Part shown: positions 15,723-24,805 of the stretch, one piece after another
Layout: each line of letters begins with the position of its first letter
Position numbering within the stretch: the stretch's first letter is position 1
Source: Treponema sp.
GTDB lineage: Bacteria > Spirochaetota > Spirochaetia > Treponematales > Treponemataceae
Length of the DNA: 40,885 nt
Assembly: GCA_012520945.1 (NCBI GenBank)
Contig: JAAYNH010000062.1
Span: forward strand, 1 to 40,885
Direction: 5' to 3'
Notes under the pieces: model-generated
What the model was told of the DNA's origin: nothing
The model's input: the letters and a program-made list of their open reading frames with translations, nothing else
The model's database searches: none
Program-made: the position numbers and the translations under genes

Positions 15723-17132
15723 TTGAAAAAATTTATGGATAAAAATTTCCTTTTGGAAACTAAAACTGCACAAAAATTATATCATGAAGCAGGTGCTTTA
15801 GAACCAATTTATGACTTTCACTGTCACTTAATTCCACAACAAATTGCAGAAAATAAAAAATTTGCAAACTTGACTGAAATTTGGCTTGGTGGAGATCACT
15901 ACAAATGGAGACAAATGCGTACTTTCGGTATCGACGAAAAATATATCACCGGCGACTCCGACCCTTATGAAAAATTTATGGCCTGGACACGCACAATCGA
16001 AAACTTAATTGGAAACCCTCTTTACCACTGGACACACTTGGAACTTCAACGCTATTTTGGCATTTACGAACCTTTAACTCAAAAATCCGCTCCGGCTATT
16101 TGGGAAAAGGCAAATAAAATGCTTCAAACAGAAGAACTGTCTGTGCGTGGAATTTTCAAAAAAATGAACGTTCATGCTGTTGGCACAACAGACGACCCCA
16201 TAGATTCTCTTGAGTATCATATCGCTATAAATTCAGGAAAAGCACCTATCGGTAAAATTGATACAATCGTTCGACCATCTTTCCGTCCTGACAAAGCTAT
16301 AAATATCAACTTACCTACTTTCCCTGCATATATTAAAGATTTGGCAAAAGTTGCAGATATGGAAATTTCCTGTACAAAAGATGTAATTAATGCATTAATC
16401 AAACGTTTGGATTTTTTCATTGAGTGTGGTTGTGTTGCAACCGATCATGCATTGGAATATGTTCCTTTCAAAATAATGGACGAAAAAGATATTGATGTAG
16501 CTTTCAACAAAGGACTTAAAGGCGAAACTCTCTCTAAAGATGAAATTGATGCTTATCGTACTTTAGTTTTAGTGGCTTTGGCAAAGGCTTATAAAGATCG
16601 TAATATCGTTCTTCAATGGCACGTAGCATCAATTCGTGATAATAATAAATTTATGTTTGACAAACTCGGTCCTGACACGGGTTTTGATGCAAGTCATGAC
16701 CATCAAATTGCAGAAAATCTTTCACATTTAATGAGCCATATTGAAGCAAACGGAGGTTTGCCGAAAACTATAATTTATACATTAAATCCGAAAGATTATT
16801 ATCCAATTACTACATTGATGGGATGTTATCAAGGAAGTGCCATTAAAGGTAAAATTCAGCTAGGTTCTGCTTGGTGGTTTTGTGACCATAAACGCGGTAT
16901 GTTAGAACAACTCCAAACACTTGGAGACTTAGGCATGATTCCGGCGTTTGTTGGTATGCTCACAGACAGTCGTTCTTTCCTTTCATATCCACGCCACGAA
17001 TATTTCCGTCGCATTTTGTGTAACTTGATTGGTGGATGGGTTGAAAACGGTGAATTTCCTGCCGACATGGAACAATTAAAACAAATTATTAAAGATATTT
17101 CATTTTGCAATGCAAAAGCTTATTTTGGTTAA
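15723..17132 (+). CDS. uxaC: Glucuronate isomerase
   Basis: Isomerises D-glucuronate to D-fructuronate (and D-galacturonate to D-tagaturonate), the entry step of hexuronate breakdown. The 469-aa protein has the expected N-terminus LLETKTAQKLYHEAG, the metal motif DFHCHL, GGDHYKWRQMR and TDDP. The TTG start is set by AGGAGG six bases upstream; an ATG four codons later is less well placed. No other uronate genes (uxaB, uxuA, kdgK) are nearby, so this gene stands alone under its own promoter and terminator. Use of host mucin or plant pectin sugars is inferred. Confidence 0.95.
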   Translation: MKKFMDKNFLLETKTAQKLYHEAGALEPIYDFHCHLIPQQIAENKKFANLTEIWLGGDHYKWRQMRTFGIDEKYITGDSDPYEKFMAWTRTIENLIGNPLYHWTHLELQRYFGIYEPLTQKSAPAIWEKANKMLQTEELSVRGIFKKMNVHAVGTTDDPIDSLEYHIAINSGKAPIGKIDTIVRPSFRPDKAININLPTFPAYIKDLAKVADMEISCTKDVINALIKRLDFFIECGCVATDHALEYVPFKIMDEKDIDVAFNKGLKGETLSKDEIDAYRTLVLVALAKAYKDRNIVLQWHVASIRDNNKFMFDKLGPDTGFDASHDHQIAENLSHLMSHIEANGGLPKTIIYTLNPKDYYPITTLMGCYQGSAIKGKIQLGSAWWFCDHKRGMLEQLQTLGDLGMIPAFVGMLTDSRSFLSYPRHEYFRRILCNLIGGWVENGEFPADMEQLKQIIKDISFCNAKAYFG

Positions 17133-17156
17133 TTACTAAAACGATTGCTAAATCCA

Positions 17157-17190
17157 ATACTCTCTTCAAAAAACCGAAGAGAGTATTTTA
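17157..17190 (+). terminator. Hairpin terminator after uxaC
   Basis: ATACTCTCTTC (17157-17167) pairs perfectly over 11 bp with GAAGAGAGTAT (17176-17186) around an 8-base loop, followed by only TTTA. The weak U run means partial read-through into the lipoprotein gene is possible. The GGAG just after it is that gene's ribosome site. Confidence 0.65.
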
Positions 17191-17203
17191 GGAGTTTTAA
17201 AAT

Positions 17204-17929
17204 ATGAAAAAAATTATGTTTTTTATTTTTTGTCTTTTTGCTGTACTCTTTATCTCTTGTACTTCAAAAGTTGCGCCTAATGTTAACAATTTTTCCCCTA
17301 TTGCTTTAATTTGCGTTGCAACAAATGACGAAGTTACAATCCTTGATGACCCTGAAGATGGCACAGGTATATTTTCTCAATATTTAAATAAAATAAAAGA
17401 AGATGAAAATCCTATAAGTGCAAAAAATCTTGGAATATTAGTTGACGAAAAAATTAATGAAATTATTTATAAAAATCCTCAAATATTATCAAAAGACACT
17501 GTAACAAATGTTCCTGCATATACAAAACAAAAAGCCAGTTCTTTCAAAAATTTAAATCATTACATAGCTGCACCCGGCTACAAAATGTTTGTTGAAAATG
17601 ATACTCAAAAAATTGCATATATATTGAAGGAAACTAATGCAAAAACAGCTATGTACCTTATTTTTAAGTTTCACAAAGCATTTTTAAATGCAGGAACCGA
17701 CCAAACCTCCGGTGATATGCATGGCATTGTACGCTTAGAAGCATCTGTACGCAATTTAGCGGGGAAACAAATTTTTAAGAAAAATTATGAAAGCTGGTCC
17801 GATGAATATTTTACGACCCACAATACATTTCTTACCTATGATGAGCGATACGAAATAGCATCCTATTATCCGTATTTAGTTGATAATGTTTTAAGTGAAT
17901 TTTGTACGGATTTTAATTTACAAAAATAA
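17204..17929 (+). CDS. Putative lipoprotein of unknown function
   Basis: A 241-aa protein with a lysine-led signal peptide and a lipobox ending LFISC at about residue 19, so it is probably lipidated by Lgt (whose gene is in this window). The mature part is mixed alpha/beta with motifs such as IAYILKETNAKTAMYLIFKFHKAF and a C-terminal YDERYEIASYYPYLVDNVL. I do not recognise the family; the layout resembles small spirochaete surface or periplasmic lipoproteins predicted to oligomerise at membranes. GGAG lies nine bases before the ATG. It may share weak read-through from uxaC. Confidence 0.75.
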   Translation: MKKIMFFIFCLFAVLFISCTSKVAPNVNNFSPIALICVATNDEVTILDDPEDGTGIFSQYLNKIKEDENPISAKNLGILVDEKINEIIYKNPQILSKDTVTNVPAYTKQKASSFKNLNHYIAAPGYKMFVENDTQKIAYILKETNAKTAMYLIFKFHKAFLNAGTDQTSGDMHGIVRLEASVRNLAGKQIFKKNYESWSDEYFTTHNTFLTYDERYEIASYYPYLVDNVLSEFCTDFNLQK

Positions 17930-17967
17930 GCTTAATTTTGTTCTTCCTAGTAATTTTTTCTCATATT

Positions 17968-17976
17968 TGTTATAAT
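17968..17976 (+). promoter_or_regulatory. Extended -10 promoter of ettA, predicting a leaderless mRNA
   Basis: TGtTATAAT (TG 17968-17969, TATAAT 17971-17976). The predicted start lies at about 17983-17984, that is, at the ettA ATG. There is no ribosome-binding site in between. Confidence 0.6.
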
Positions 17977-17983
17977 CTTTTGT

Positions 17984-19744
17984 ATGGCAACAACAACTGA
18001 TGATAAAAAAATTATTTATTCCATGGATCGTGTTTCACGTTCCTATGGTACAAAAACTGTTCTAAAAGACATTAGCATTTCTTATTTTTATGGTGCAAAA
18101 ATTGGCGTTATTGGTGAAAACGGTTCCGGAAAATCAAGCCTGTTCAAAATTTTAGCAGGAGTTGACACCGAATTTACAGGTGAAACACACATAAGTCCCG
18201 GTTATTCCATTGGATATTTGGAACAAGAACCTCAACTTGAAAGCGGGAAAACCGTTAAAAACATTGTTTCTGAAGGTGTCGAAGAAATAATGGCATTACT
18301 AAAAGAATTTGATGAAGTAAATGAAGCATTTGGTGACCCTGAAGCAGATTTTGATAAACTGTGTAATCGTCAAGCGGCAATTCAGGAAAAATTGGATTTA
18401 CTTGATGCATGGAATTTAGATTCCCGACTAGAACTTGCAATGGATGCTCTCCGTTGCCCGCCGGCAGAACAAAGTGTAGATGTGCTTTCCGGCGGTGAAA
18501 GACGTCGAGTTGCGTTGTGTCGCTTACTTTTGCAAAAACCTGATATTTTACTCTTAGACGAGCCTACAAATCACTTAGATGCAGAAACAGTAGCATGGCT
18601 TGAGCGACACCTCCAACAATATGAAGGAACAGTAATTGCCATTACTCACGACAGATATTTTTTAGATAATGTTGCCGGCTGGATTTTAGAATTAGACAGA
18701 GGCGAAGGTATTCCTTTCAAGGGCAATTATACTAGCTGGCTTGAACAAAAACAACAACGATTAGCATTAGAAGAAAAACATGAAAGTGATAGGCAAAAAG
18801 CATTAAAAAATGAACTTTCTTGGATTCATATGGGTGCAAAAGGCCGTCAAGCCAAACACAAAGAACATATCACTAAATACGAACAACTTTTAGCTCAAGA
18901 CGGTAAAGGTCAAATAAAAGATACAAAAATCACGATTCCTGCAGGTCCACGACTTGGCGGAATTGTAATTCAAGCAGAAAATCTTACAAAAGGCTATGAA
19001 GACCGTTTATTATTTGAAAATCTGAATTTTAATATACCTGCAGGAGCCATTGTTGGAATTGTAGGACCAAACGGTGCCGGGAAAACAACATTATTTCGCT
19101 TAATTGCCGATGCAGCCGGACAAACAGTAGAAAGACTCGATGGAAAATCCGGTGGCGAAAAACCTGATGGAGGCACCATATTGGTTGGAGAAACGGTAAA
19201 ATTAGTTTACGTTGATCAAATGCGAAGTAAACTGGACAACGATAAAACCGTATGGGAACAACTTTCAGATGGAATGGATATTATCAAGTTAGGTGCCGTT
19301 GATGAAAAAGGTCGTCCTTTAAACGGTGCTATTCGTGAGGTAAATTCGCGTGCATACTGCTCTTGGTTTAATTTTTCAGGAAGCGACCAACAAAAAAAAG
19401 TGGGAGCTCTTTCCGGTGGTGAAAGAAACAGACTAAACCTTGCAATGATGCTCAAAGAAGCAGGAAACGTTCTCATGCTTGACGAACCCACGAATGATTT
19501 AGACGTAACTACTATGCGCTCTTTAGAAGATGCATTAAACGATTTTGCCGGTTGTGCTTTAATTATTAGTCACGACCGCTGGTTTTTAGATAGAGTTTGT
19601 ACACACATTTTAGCTTTTGAAAACAACAGCAACGTAAATTGGTTTGAAGGCAACTGGTCAGAGTATGCAGAATGGAGACGCAAACAATATGGCACAGAAG
19701 TTGATTATCCGCGCAAAACAATTTATCGTAAAATGAGTCGCTAA
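17984..19744 (+). CDS. ettA: Energy-dependent translational throttle protein EttA (ABC-F)
   Basis: Soluble ABC-F ATPase that binds the ribosomal E site and gates early elongation according to ATP/ADP. It has two ABC cassettes (Walker A GENGSGKSS and GPNGAGKTT; signatures LSGGERRR and LSGGERNR; Walker B LLLLDEPTNHLD and LMLDEPTNDLD) joined by the P-site interaction linker with WLEQKQQRL. Close to E. coli EttA throughout. Length is 586 against ~555 aa because of two insertions in cassette 2: AGQTVERLDGKSGGEK near the Q-loop side and VDEKGRPLNGAIRE before SRAYCSWFNF. The mRNA is probably leaderless. Confidence 0.95.
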   Translation: MATTTDDKKIIYSMDRVSRSYGTKTVLKDISISYFYGAKIGVIGENGSGKSSLFKILAGVDTEFTGETHISPGYSIGYLEQEPQLESGKTVKNIVSEGVEEIMALLKEFDEVNEAFGDPEADFDKLCNRQAAIQEKLDLLDAWNLDSRLELAMDALRCPPAEQSVDVLSGGERRRVALCRLLLQKPDILLLDEPTNHLDAETVAWLERHLQQYEGTVIAITHDRYFLDNVAGWILELDRGEGIPFKGNYTSWLEQKQQRLALEEKHESDRQKALKNELSWIHMGAKGRQAKHKEHITKYEQLLAQDGKGQIKDTKITIPAGPRLGGIVIQAENLTKGYEDRLLFENLNFNIPAGAIVGIVGPNGAGKTTLFRLIADAAGQTVERLDGKSGGEKPDGGTILVGETVKLVYVDQMRSKLDNDKTVWEQLSDGMDIIKLGAVDEKGRPLNGAIREVNSRAYCSWFNFSGSDQQKKVGALSGGERNRLNLAMMLKEAGNVLMLDEPTNDLDVTTMRSLEDALNDFAGCALIISHDRWFLDRVCTHILAFENNSNVNWFEGNWSEYAEWRRKQYGTEVDYPRKTIYRKMSR

Positions 19745-19771
19745 GGATATTGCCAAAAAATATTCTTATTC

Positions 19772-20749
19772 TTATTTAATGACTTTTACATCAGTGGCTC
19801 TTCCGTTTTCATTTTCAAGATTTTCGCTATCATTAGGTTTTTTTATAACCTGAAAATTTACTTTTGTTCCTTTTTCCAAAATTTCGCCTTTAAAATTTTT
19901 ATTAATTTCCGGCATATAGAAAAAATAATCACCACTTCCGTCATCTGCACAAATAATACGATAATTTTTTATCCTTCGTTTAATAATACCATTTTTTCTA
20001 TTTCCATCTTCTTTTGTTTCAATCTTTTCAACAAAAATCGTTCTTTGTGATTTGCCATCATCAGATAATTTAAATTTTTTGTCAAATTTTGATATCAATT
20101 CTCTTGGAGTAACACAACCATAGTCACGAACGTTAAAATCGGATTTTTGTCTGTAAACGGTTTCCCACATTTGCGAAAGTAATTTTGTGTCAGTTCCTTT
20201 ATAATAAGGTGTTAAATCAAATGCATTTTCCAAAAACTTTTCAAGAGAATAATCAGTTAAACCATCATTGTCACTTTTATCCTCATCATTAAGCAAAACT
20301 TCTTCATCGTTATCAGCTAAATCTTCTAAATATGAAAATTCATTACATGATTTTATCCAAATAGGATTACATTTATCTTTTTCACCAATTCCTATAACTC
20401 GTTTTCCTATTTCACGTAACCTTAAAGCTAAAGAATGGTATCCATTATCGGAGGCAATCAAAGCAAATGTATTTATTGAGTCTTGTTTAATAGCCATTTC
20501 TATTGCATCCATCATTATTAATTTATCAACGGCTTGTTTTTCATTATGATGAAATTGTTGAATTGCTGTAATGGGAGTTTTGTTTAATTGATCCTTCCAA
20601 GATTTTATATTGGAAATAGACCAATCCGCATACGCCCTTTGAAAAAGAATATCACCTTTTGTAGACAAATAATCTATTATCAAAGGGACTTTGTCCGAAG
20701 GTATGTTCTCAGCATCGAAAAATGCGGCAATTTTTAAATTTTCTTCCAT
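19772..20749 (-). CDS. NYN-domain nuclease-like protein with LOTUS and cold-shock-like domains
   Basis: Three domains can be read in 325 aa. Residues ~5-150 are a NYN/LabA-type PIN-like domain with the acidic residues in FFDAENIP, AVDKLIMMDA and LIASDNGYHSL. An acidic linker follows (about 150-165). Residues ~165-245 resemble an OST-HTH/LOTUS domain (KLLSQMWETVYRQKSDFNVRDYG, then RELISKF). The last ~70 residues resemble a cold-shock domain (GIIKRRIKNYRII, DYFFYMPEINKNF, KGTKVNFQVI, GRATDVKVI). This would be an RNA-cleaving or RNA-binding protein with two added RNA-binding modules. Substrate unknown. AAAGGAG precedes ATG; own promoter at 20772-20800. Confidence 0.8.
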   Translation of the reverse strand: MEENLKIAAFFDAENIPSDKVPLIIDYLSTKGDILFQRAYADWSISNIKSWKDQLNKTPITAIQQFHHNEKQAVDKLIMMDAIEMAIKQDSINTFALIASDNGYHSLALRLREIGKRVIGIGEKDKCNPIWIKSCNEFSYLEDLADNDEEVLLNDEDKSDNDGLTDYSLEKFLENAFDLTPYYKGTDTKLLSQMWETVYRQKSDFNVRDYGCVTPRELISKFDKKFKLSDDGKSQRTIFVEKIETKEDGNRKNGIIKRRIKNYRIICADDGSGDYFFYMPEINKNFKGEILEKGTKVNFQVIKKPNDSENLENENGRATDVKVIK

Positions 20750-20771
20750 AATTCTCCTTTATTCTTGAACA

Positions 20772-20800
20772 ATGATACTTCTTTTTTTATTTTTACACAA
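20772..20800 (-). promoter_or_regulatory. Promoter of the NYN-LOTUS gene
   Basis: On the minus strand TTGTGT (20800-20795), a 17-base spacer and TATCAT (20777-20772), giving a short leader with AAAGGAG ahead of the ATG at 20749. Confidence 0.5.
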
Positions 20801-20812
20801 TGATAAATTTTC

Positions 20813-21658
20813 CTAAAACTGAGAAATATTAAATGTTACTTCTTTATCCTTCATAGATTCTGGTTTTACATATTTATATGTTACGGATTTTTCGGAACAT
20901 TTTATTGGAATAAATTTTGTTTGTGCTTCATTATTACAATCGATTTTATTCAAAAATTCATCTTTAGTAATTTTTGAAACATCTGTTTCATATAAATATA
21001 CCGTACCTTCTTTAAATAAAAAATCCGTAACAAAGCCTTTATATCCACTAACAACAAAACCCGTCTGTTTGTTTTGTTGAGTATATGTCATATCCGGCTT
21101 ATAAATAATTATAGTTGTATCATTTTCTAAGCGAACACTTTTATTATTTTCTTTCATTGTAGGATTTAATACATATTTAATATATGAGGAAACAACACCT
21201 ATGTCACTACCTCTTAATAATTGCATATTTAATGTTGCATTTTCTTCAGTAACTGAATTTTCAATCCTTATATTTACACTTAATGGCCCAACCATTGCTT
21301 TCTTTACACTTAATGGTCCAACCATTGCTTTCATAACATAGCTTTGACCTTTTTCAAGCTTTCCTATAACTGTCATGGGCGATTTTGTATACAGTTCTCC
21401 ATCATTATATATAACAGTAAATGTGTGAACTCCCGGATTTAATTTTACAATTTGGCTTCTTTTTATTTGTGAAACTTTGCCCCAACCCATGTCTTTTTCA
21501 TTTAATCTTTTAATATATATATTTTCTTCTATGTTTAATATTGCTAAATCAGATTCTTCGACTTTTGCATTATTTACAACTCCGCGATCAATCGGTGGCA
21601 CGGATAAGCAAGAAGTAAAAATTAAACAAAAAAATAAAATTCCTACAAAATGTTTCAT
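20813..21658 (-). CDS. Putative lipoprotein with internal tandem duplication
   Basis: A 281-aa protein with a signal peptide and lipobox ending IFTSC at about residue 17, preceded by GGAGG four to five bases before ATG. The mature part looks beta-rich: YIKRLNEKDMGWGKV, LNPGVHTFTVIYNDGELYT and a long C-terminal region with DTTIIIYKPDMTYTQQN. The segment around HTFTVIY resembles PEGA-like or carbohydrate-surface lipoprotein modules, but I do not assign a family. Residues ~110-129 carry a perfect 10-residue tandem repeat (KAMVGPLSV twice), caused by a 30-bp DNA duplication. A separate promoter lies upstream. Confidence 0.75.
   Translation of the reverse strand: MKHFVGILFFCLIFTSCLSVPPIDRGVVNNAKVEESDLAILNIEENIYIKRLNEKDMGWGKVSQIKRSQIVKLNPGVHTFTVIYNDGELYTKSPMTVIGKLEKGQSYVMKAMVGPLSVKKAMVGPLSVNIRIENSVTEENATLNMQLLRGSDIGVVSSYIKYVLNPTMKENNKSVRLENDTTIIIYKPDMTYTQQNKQTGFVVSGYKGFVTDFLFKEGTVYLYETDVSKITKDEFLNKIDCNNEAQTKFIPIKCSEKSVTYKYVKPESMKDKEVTFNISQF
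21273..21332. repeat. 30-bp tandem duplication (two copies) inside the lipoprotein gene
   Basis: Units 21273-21302 and 21303-21332 start TTTACACTTAATGG and are identical except for one base (C at 21287 against T at 21317). The duplication is in frame and adds ten residues. The near identity implies a recent slippage event or a variable-number repeat. Confidence 0.9.
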
Positions 21659-21697
21659 AAAACCTCCATAAATATATATCTGGATATATCTATAAAG

Positions 21698-21706
21698 ATT
21701 ATAACA
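21698..21706 (-). promoter_or_regulatory. Extended -10 promoter of the lipoprotein gene
   Basis: On the minus strand TGtTATAAT (TG 21706-21705, TATAAT 21703-21698), the same nine-base element as upstream of ettA. The leader is about 33 bases and ends in GGAGG. Confidence 0.5.
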
Positions 21707-21773
21707 TATTTATTTAAATTTATAATTATTTTTATGTTTTTTTTTACCGCTTTTTTTTATCATAAATTATCTC

Positions 21774-21802
21774 TAGACAAAACGACATAAACTTTATAAA
21801 AT
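21774..21802 (+). promoter_or_regulatory. Promoter of the thioesterase gene, predicting a near-leaderless mRNA
   Basis: TAGACA (21774-21779), a 17-base spacer and TAAAAT (21797-21802). The predicted start is about three bases before the ATG at 21812, and no ribosome site is present. Confidence 0.5.
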
Positions 21803-21811
21803 GTCATTATT

Positions 21812-22213
21812 ATGAAACATATATCTGAAATAACCGTACGTTCTTATGAATGTGATTCTTATAATCATGTAAATAATGCTGTATATTTAAACTATCTTGA
21901 ACATGGACGCATGGAATTTTTACATGCTGCTAATTTTGACTACAAAGGTGTCGTTTCTGCAGGTTTTTATCTTTACGTAACTCACATCGATATTTATTAC
22001 AAAGGTTCAGCTCTTTTAGATGACACACTTTTCATTGAAGTAGAAGCTACAAAGCTTGGTGCAGTTACTGGTGAATTTAAGCAAATTATTCGCAAAGCAG
22101 ATGGAACTCTTTGTTGCGAAGCTACTGTAACATGGGCATCTGTAAATCATGACGGACGACCTTGTCGCATTCCCGAACCTTTTTTAAGCCAACTAAAAGA
22201 TGCATACAAATAA
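21812..22213 (+). CDS. Hotdog-fold acyl-CoA thioesterase (4HBT/YbgC-like)
   Basis: A 133-aa single hotdog domain. The N-terminal segment VRSYECDSYNHVNNAVYLNYLEHGRMEFL carries the catalytic Asp (D of ECDSYNHVNN) and the conserved Asn/His of the 4HBT YbgC-like group. It should hydrolyse acyl-CoA or another acyl thioester in the cytoplasm; the acyl chain cannot be told. The ATG follows a promoter without ribosome site. It is followed by an 88-base gap and pepT with its own promoter. Confidence 0.88.
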   Translation: MKHISEITVRSYECDSYNHVNNAVYLNYLEHGRMEFLHAANFDYKGVVSAGFYLYVTHIDIYYKGSALLDDTLFIEVEATKLGAVTGEFKQIIRKADGTLCCEATVTWASVNHDGRPCRIPEPFLSQLKDAYK

Positions 22214-22261
22214 AATTTTAAAATAAATTAACTCAAAATAACTAAAGTTTTTATTTATACA

Positions 22262-22290
22262 TTTACAATATTTATAAAATATTCTATTAT
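22262..22290 (+). promoter_or_regulatory. Promoter of pepT, predicting a near-leaderless mRNA
   Basis: TTTACA (22262-22267), a 17-base spacer and TATTAT (22285-22290). The predicted start lies at about 22297, five bases before ATG 22302, with no ribosome site. Confidence 0.6.
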
Positions 22291-22301
22291 TATAACCGTA
22301 T

Positions 22302-23465
22302 ATGGATAGTCAAAAACTTTTGCAACGTTTTTTAAATTACGTAAAAATTGAAACATACAGTTGCTCTGAAAAAGCCGAACAAGGAATTCAGCCTTCAACG
22401 GAATCTCAACGTATTTTTGCAAACATACTAAAAGATGAACTTCTTTCTTTAGGCATTGTTGATATTACCGTTACTGAACATGCATACGTTTGTGCTCGCA
22501 TTCGTGCATCCGCAGGTTTTGAAAATGCACCAAGCGTTGGTTTCTTAGCACACATGGACATAGTTGAAGGCATTTCGGATAAAGCGGTTATTCCACAAAT
22601 AAAACAAATTGATGGGGACACAATTATTACATCTAGCGGGGACACAATTTTAGGTAGTGATAATAAGGCAGGAATTGCCGAAATTATATGTGCTATTGAA
22701 ACAGTTTTAACAAAACAAATACCACACGGTCAAATTGAAATTATCTTTTCTCCCGATGAAGAAACAGGTCACGGCATGGATAACGTTCCTCTTTCTTGGA
22801 TACAAAGCAAACAATGCTACACTGTTGACGGTGGCGGTCTTGGTGAAATAGAATTTGAGTGCTTTAATGCATATAAAACAATAGTTAATTTTTACGGTCT
22901 TGCCATGCATACCGGAACTGCCCGCCCTAATATGACAAATGCTACAACTATGGCTGCCCATTTTATCTCAATGTTACCACAAAATGAAAGCCCTGAAGCT
23001 ACAGACGGGTATTTGGGTTTTTATGCTCCTATGAATATTTGCGGCTCAATGGAAAAAACAACCGTCACAGTATTTCTAAGAGATTTTTCTTCTCAAAATA
23101 TGATAAAACGTATTGAATCCATTAATGCATTTGCTAAAGCAATAAAGTGCAAATTTCCTAACGGAAATGTTGAAGTTGAACATATAAAACAGTATGAGAA
23201 TATGAAGGAAACGCTTGATAAAAACCCACAAGTAGTGGAAAAACTTATTCAAGCGGTAAAAAATGCAGGAATTGAGCCTGTTTTCAAACCGATTCGTGGA
23301 GGTACTGACGGCTCACGATTAACAGAAATGGGCATTCCTACTCCCAACATTTTCACAGGCGGTTATAATTTTCATTCAAAAGATGAATATGCATCCTTAA
23401 ATGAAATGTCAAAGGCTTGCCAAACAATCATAGAACTTATAAAGTTATATGCACAAAATAAATAA
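22302..23465 (+). CDS. pepT: Peptidase T (tripeptide aminopeptidase), M20 family
   Basis: Zinc aminopeptidase that removes the N-terminal residue from tripeptides in the cytoplasm. The metal and catalytic residues are visible: FLAHMD (His and Asp), GSDNKAG (bridging Asp), SPDEETGHG (catalytic Glu pair), YTVDGG (Asp) and the late His in GGYNFHSKDEY. The dimer-domain signature RPNMTNATTMA is present. Length 387 aa against ~408 in E. coli. It is followed by murA after 27 bases, so the two are probably co-transcribed. Confidence 0.94.
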   Translation: MDSQKLLQRFLNYVKIETYSCSEKAEQGIQPSTESQRIFANILKDELLSLGIVDITVTEHAYVCARIRASAGFENAPSVGFLAHMDIVEGISDKAVIPQIKQIDGDTIITSSGDTILGSDNKAGIAEIICAIETVLTKQIPHGQIEIIFSPDEETGHGMDNVPLSWIQSKQCYTVDGGGLGEIEFECFNAYKTIVNFYGLAMHTGTARPNMTNATTMAAHFISMLPQNESPEATDGYLGFYAPMNICGSMEKTTVTVFLRDFSSQNMIKRIESINAFAKAIKCKFPNGNVEVEHIKQYENMKETLDKNPQVVEKLIQAVKNAGIEPVFKPIRGGTDGSRLTEMGIPTPNIFTGGYNFHSKDEYASLNEMSKACQTIIELIKLYAQNK

Positions 23466-23492
23466 AAATAATAATGCCTAAAAGGAAAACAT

Positions 23493-24779
23493 ATGTACGA
23501 ATATAGAATTGAAGGTGGCTTCCCTATAAAAGGAACAATAAAAGCAAGTGGCAACAAAAATGCAGCTCTTCCTTGTATTGCTGCAAGTCTTTTAACACCT
23601 GAAGAAGTAATTCTTAATAACATTCCTGACATTGAAGACGTTAGCGTAATGTTGGAAGTTTTGAAAAGCCTTGGTGCTTCAGTGAAAAAAAGCGGTCAAA
23701 ACTCCTGGAAAATTAAAGCTGAAAAAATAGAACGTAGCGAAATTTCTGTAGAATACTCTTCTAAAATCCGTGCATCCATTTTGTTTGCCGGACCTCTTCT
23801 TGCAAGAACAGGTAAAGCATTTTTACCGCCTCCTGGAGGAGATGTAATAGGTAGACGACGTGTTGACACTCACTTTTTAGCACTTTCAGAACTTGGTGCA
23901 AGAGTTTCTATAGACGGTCAATTTTCTTTCACCACAAATAAACTTGTCGGTGCAGACATCTTTTTAGATGAAATGTCTGTAACTGCCACAGAAAATGCCA
24001 TTATGGCCGCTGTCTTAGCGGAAGGTGAAACTATTATTTCAAATGCCGCTAGTGAACCGCACGTTCAAGATTTATGCAATATGCTCATTTCTATGGGTGC
24101 AATTATAGCCGGAGTAGGCTCTAACATTCTTCGCATTGTAGGAGTTAAGGAACTTCACGGATGCAATTTTACAATTGGACCGGACTATATGGAAATAGGT
24201 TCTTTTATAGGCTTAGCGGCATGTACAAAAGGCTCTATCACAATCACCGATGTAAATCCGCGTGACCTACGCCCAATACGTCTTGCTTTCGGGAAGATGG
24301 GTATCCGCTGGGATACGGATTATGAAAATAAAACGATTACCGTACCGGCAAACCAAACTATGCAAGTAAATACCGACATCGGTGGAATGATTCCAAAAAT
24401 TGACGATGCTCCATGGCCGGGATTTCCTCCTGACTTGACGAGTATCATGACAGTTGTTGCAACACAAGTAGAAGGCACAGTATTAATACACGAAAAGATG
24501 TTTGAGTCGCGTATGTTTTTTGTTGATAAACTCATTGGTATGGGTGCACGCATTACTCTTTGCGACCCACACCGAGCAGTTGTTTCCGGACCATCTTCTC
24601 TTCGTGGCACAGATCTTATTTCTCCTGATGTGCGAGCCGGCATGGCAATGGTTATAGCTGCAATGTGTGCATACGGCGAAAGTGTTATCCGAAATGTATA
24701 TCAAGTTGAACGCGGTTATGAACATCTAACGGAACGACTTAAAAGCCTTGGAGCACGAATAGAACGCATTAGCAAATAA
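23493..24779 (+). CDS. murA: UDP-N-acetylglucosamine 1-carboxyvinyltransferase MurA, Asp variant
   Basis: First committed step of peptidoglycan synthesis: transfers enolpyruvate from PEP to UDP-GlcNAc. The 428-aa protein has the N-terminal [17 protein letters not shown] block (Lys22, Asn23) and the C-terminal [14 protein letters not shown]. The flexible-loop motif GGCxIG reads [13 protein letters not shown] here, so the usual catalytic Cys115 is Asp117 (codon GAT 23841-23843). Enzymes with this change, such as those of Mycobacterium tuberculosis and Borrelia burgdorferi, remain active but do not react with fosfomycin. AAAAGGAAAA precedes the ATG. All other core residues I could check are intact. 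Confidence 0.96.
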   Translation: MYEYRIEGGFPIKGTIKASGNKNAALPCIAASLLTPEEVILNNIPDIEDVSVMLEVLKSLGASVKKSGQNSWKIKAEKIERSEISVEYSSKIRASILFAGPLLARTGKAFLPPPGGDVIGRRRVDTHFLALSELGARVSIDGQFSFTTNKLVGADIFLDEMSVTATENAIMAAVLAEGETIISNAASEPHVQDLCNMLISMGAIIAGVGSNILRIVGVKELHGCNFTIGPDYMEIGSFIGLAACTKGSITITDVNPRDLRPIRLAFGKMGIRWDTDYENKTITVPANQTMQVNTDIGGMIPKIDDAPWPGFPPDLTSIMTVVATQVEGTVLIHEKMFESRMFFVDKLIGMGARITLCDPHRAVVSGPSSLRGTDLISPDVRAGMAMVIAAMCAYGESVIRNVYQVERGYEHLTERLKSLGARIERISK

Positions 24780-24805
24780 ACTATTCATTATTAAATAAAT
24801 ATATG

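Noticed and set aside
19745-19771. Weak hairpin between convergent ettA and NYN genes as terminator
   Set aside because: AAGGATATT pairs with AATATTCTT only with a mismatch and no G+C stem; evidence too thin.
24320-24643. Long open frame on the minus strand within murA
   Set aside because: It is a shadow of murA, with no ribosome site and no recognisable protein; murA itself is intact and conserved.
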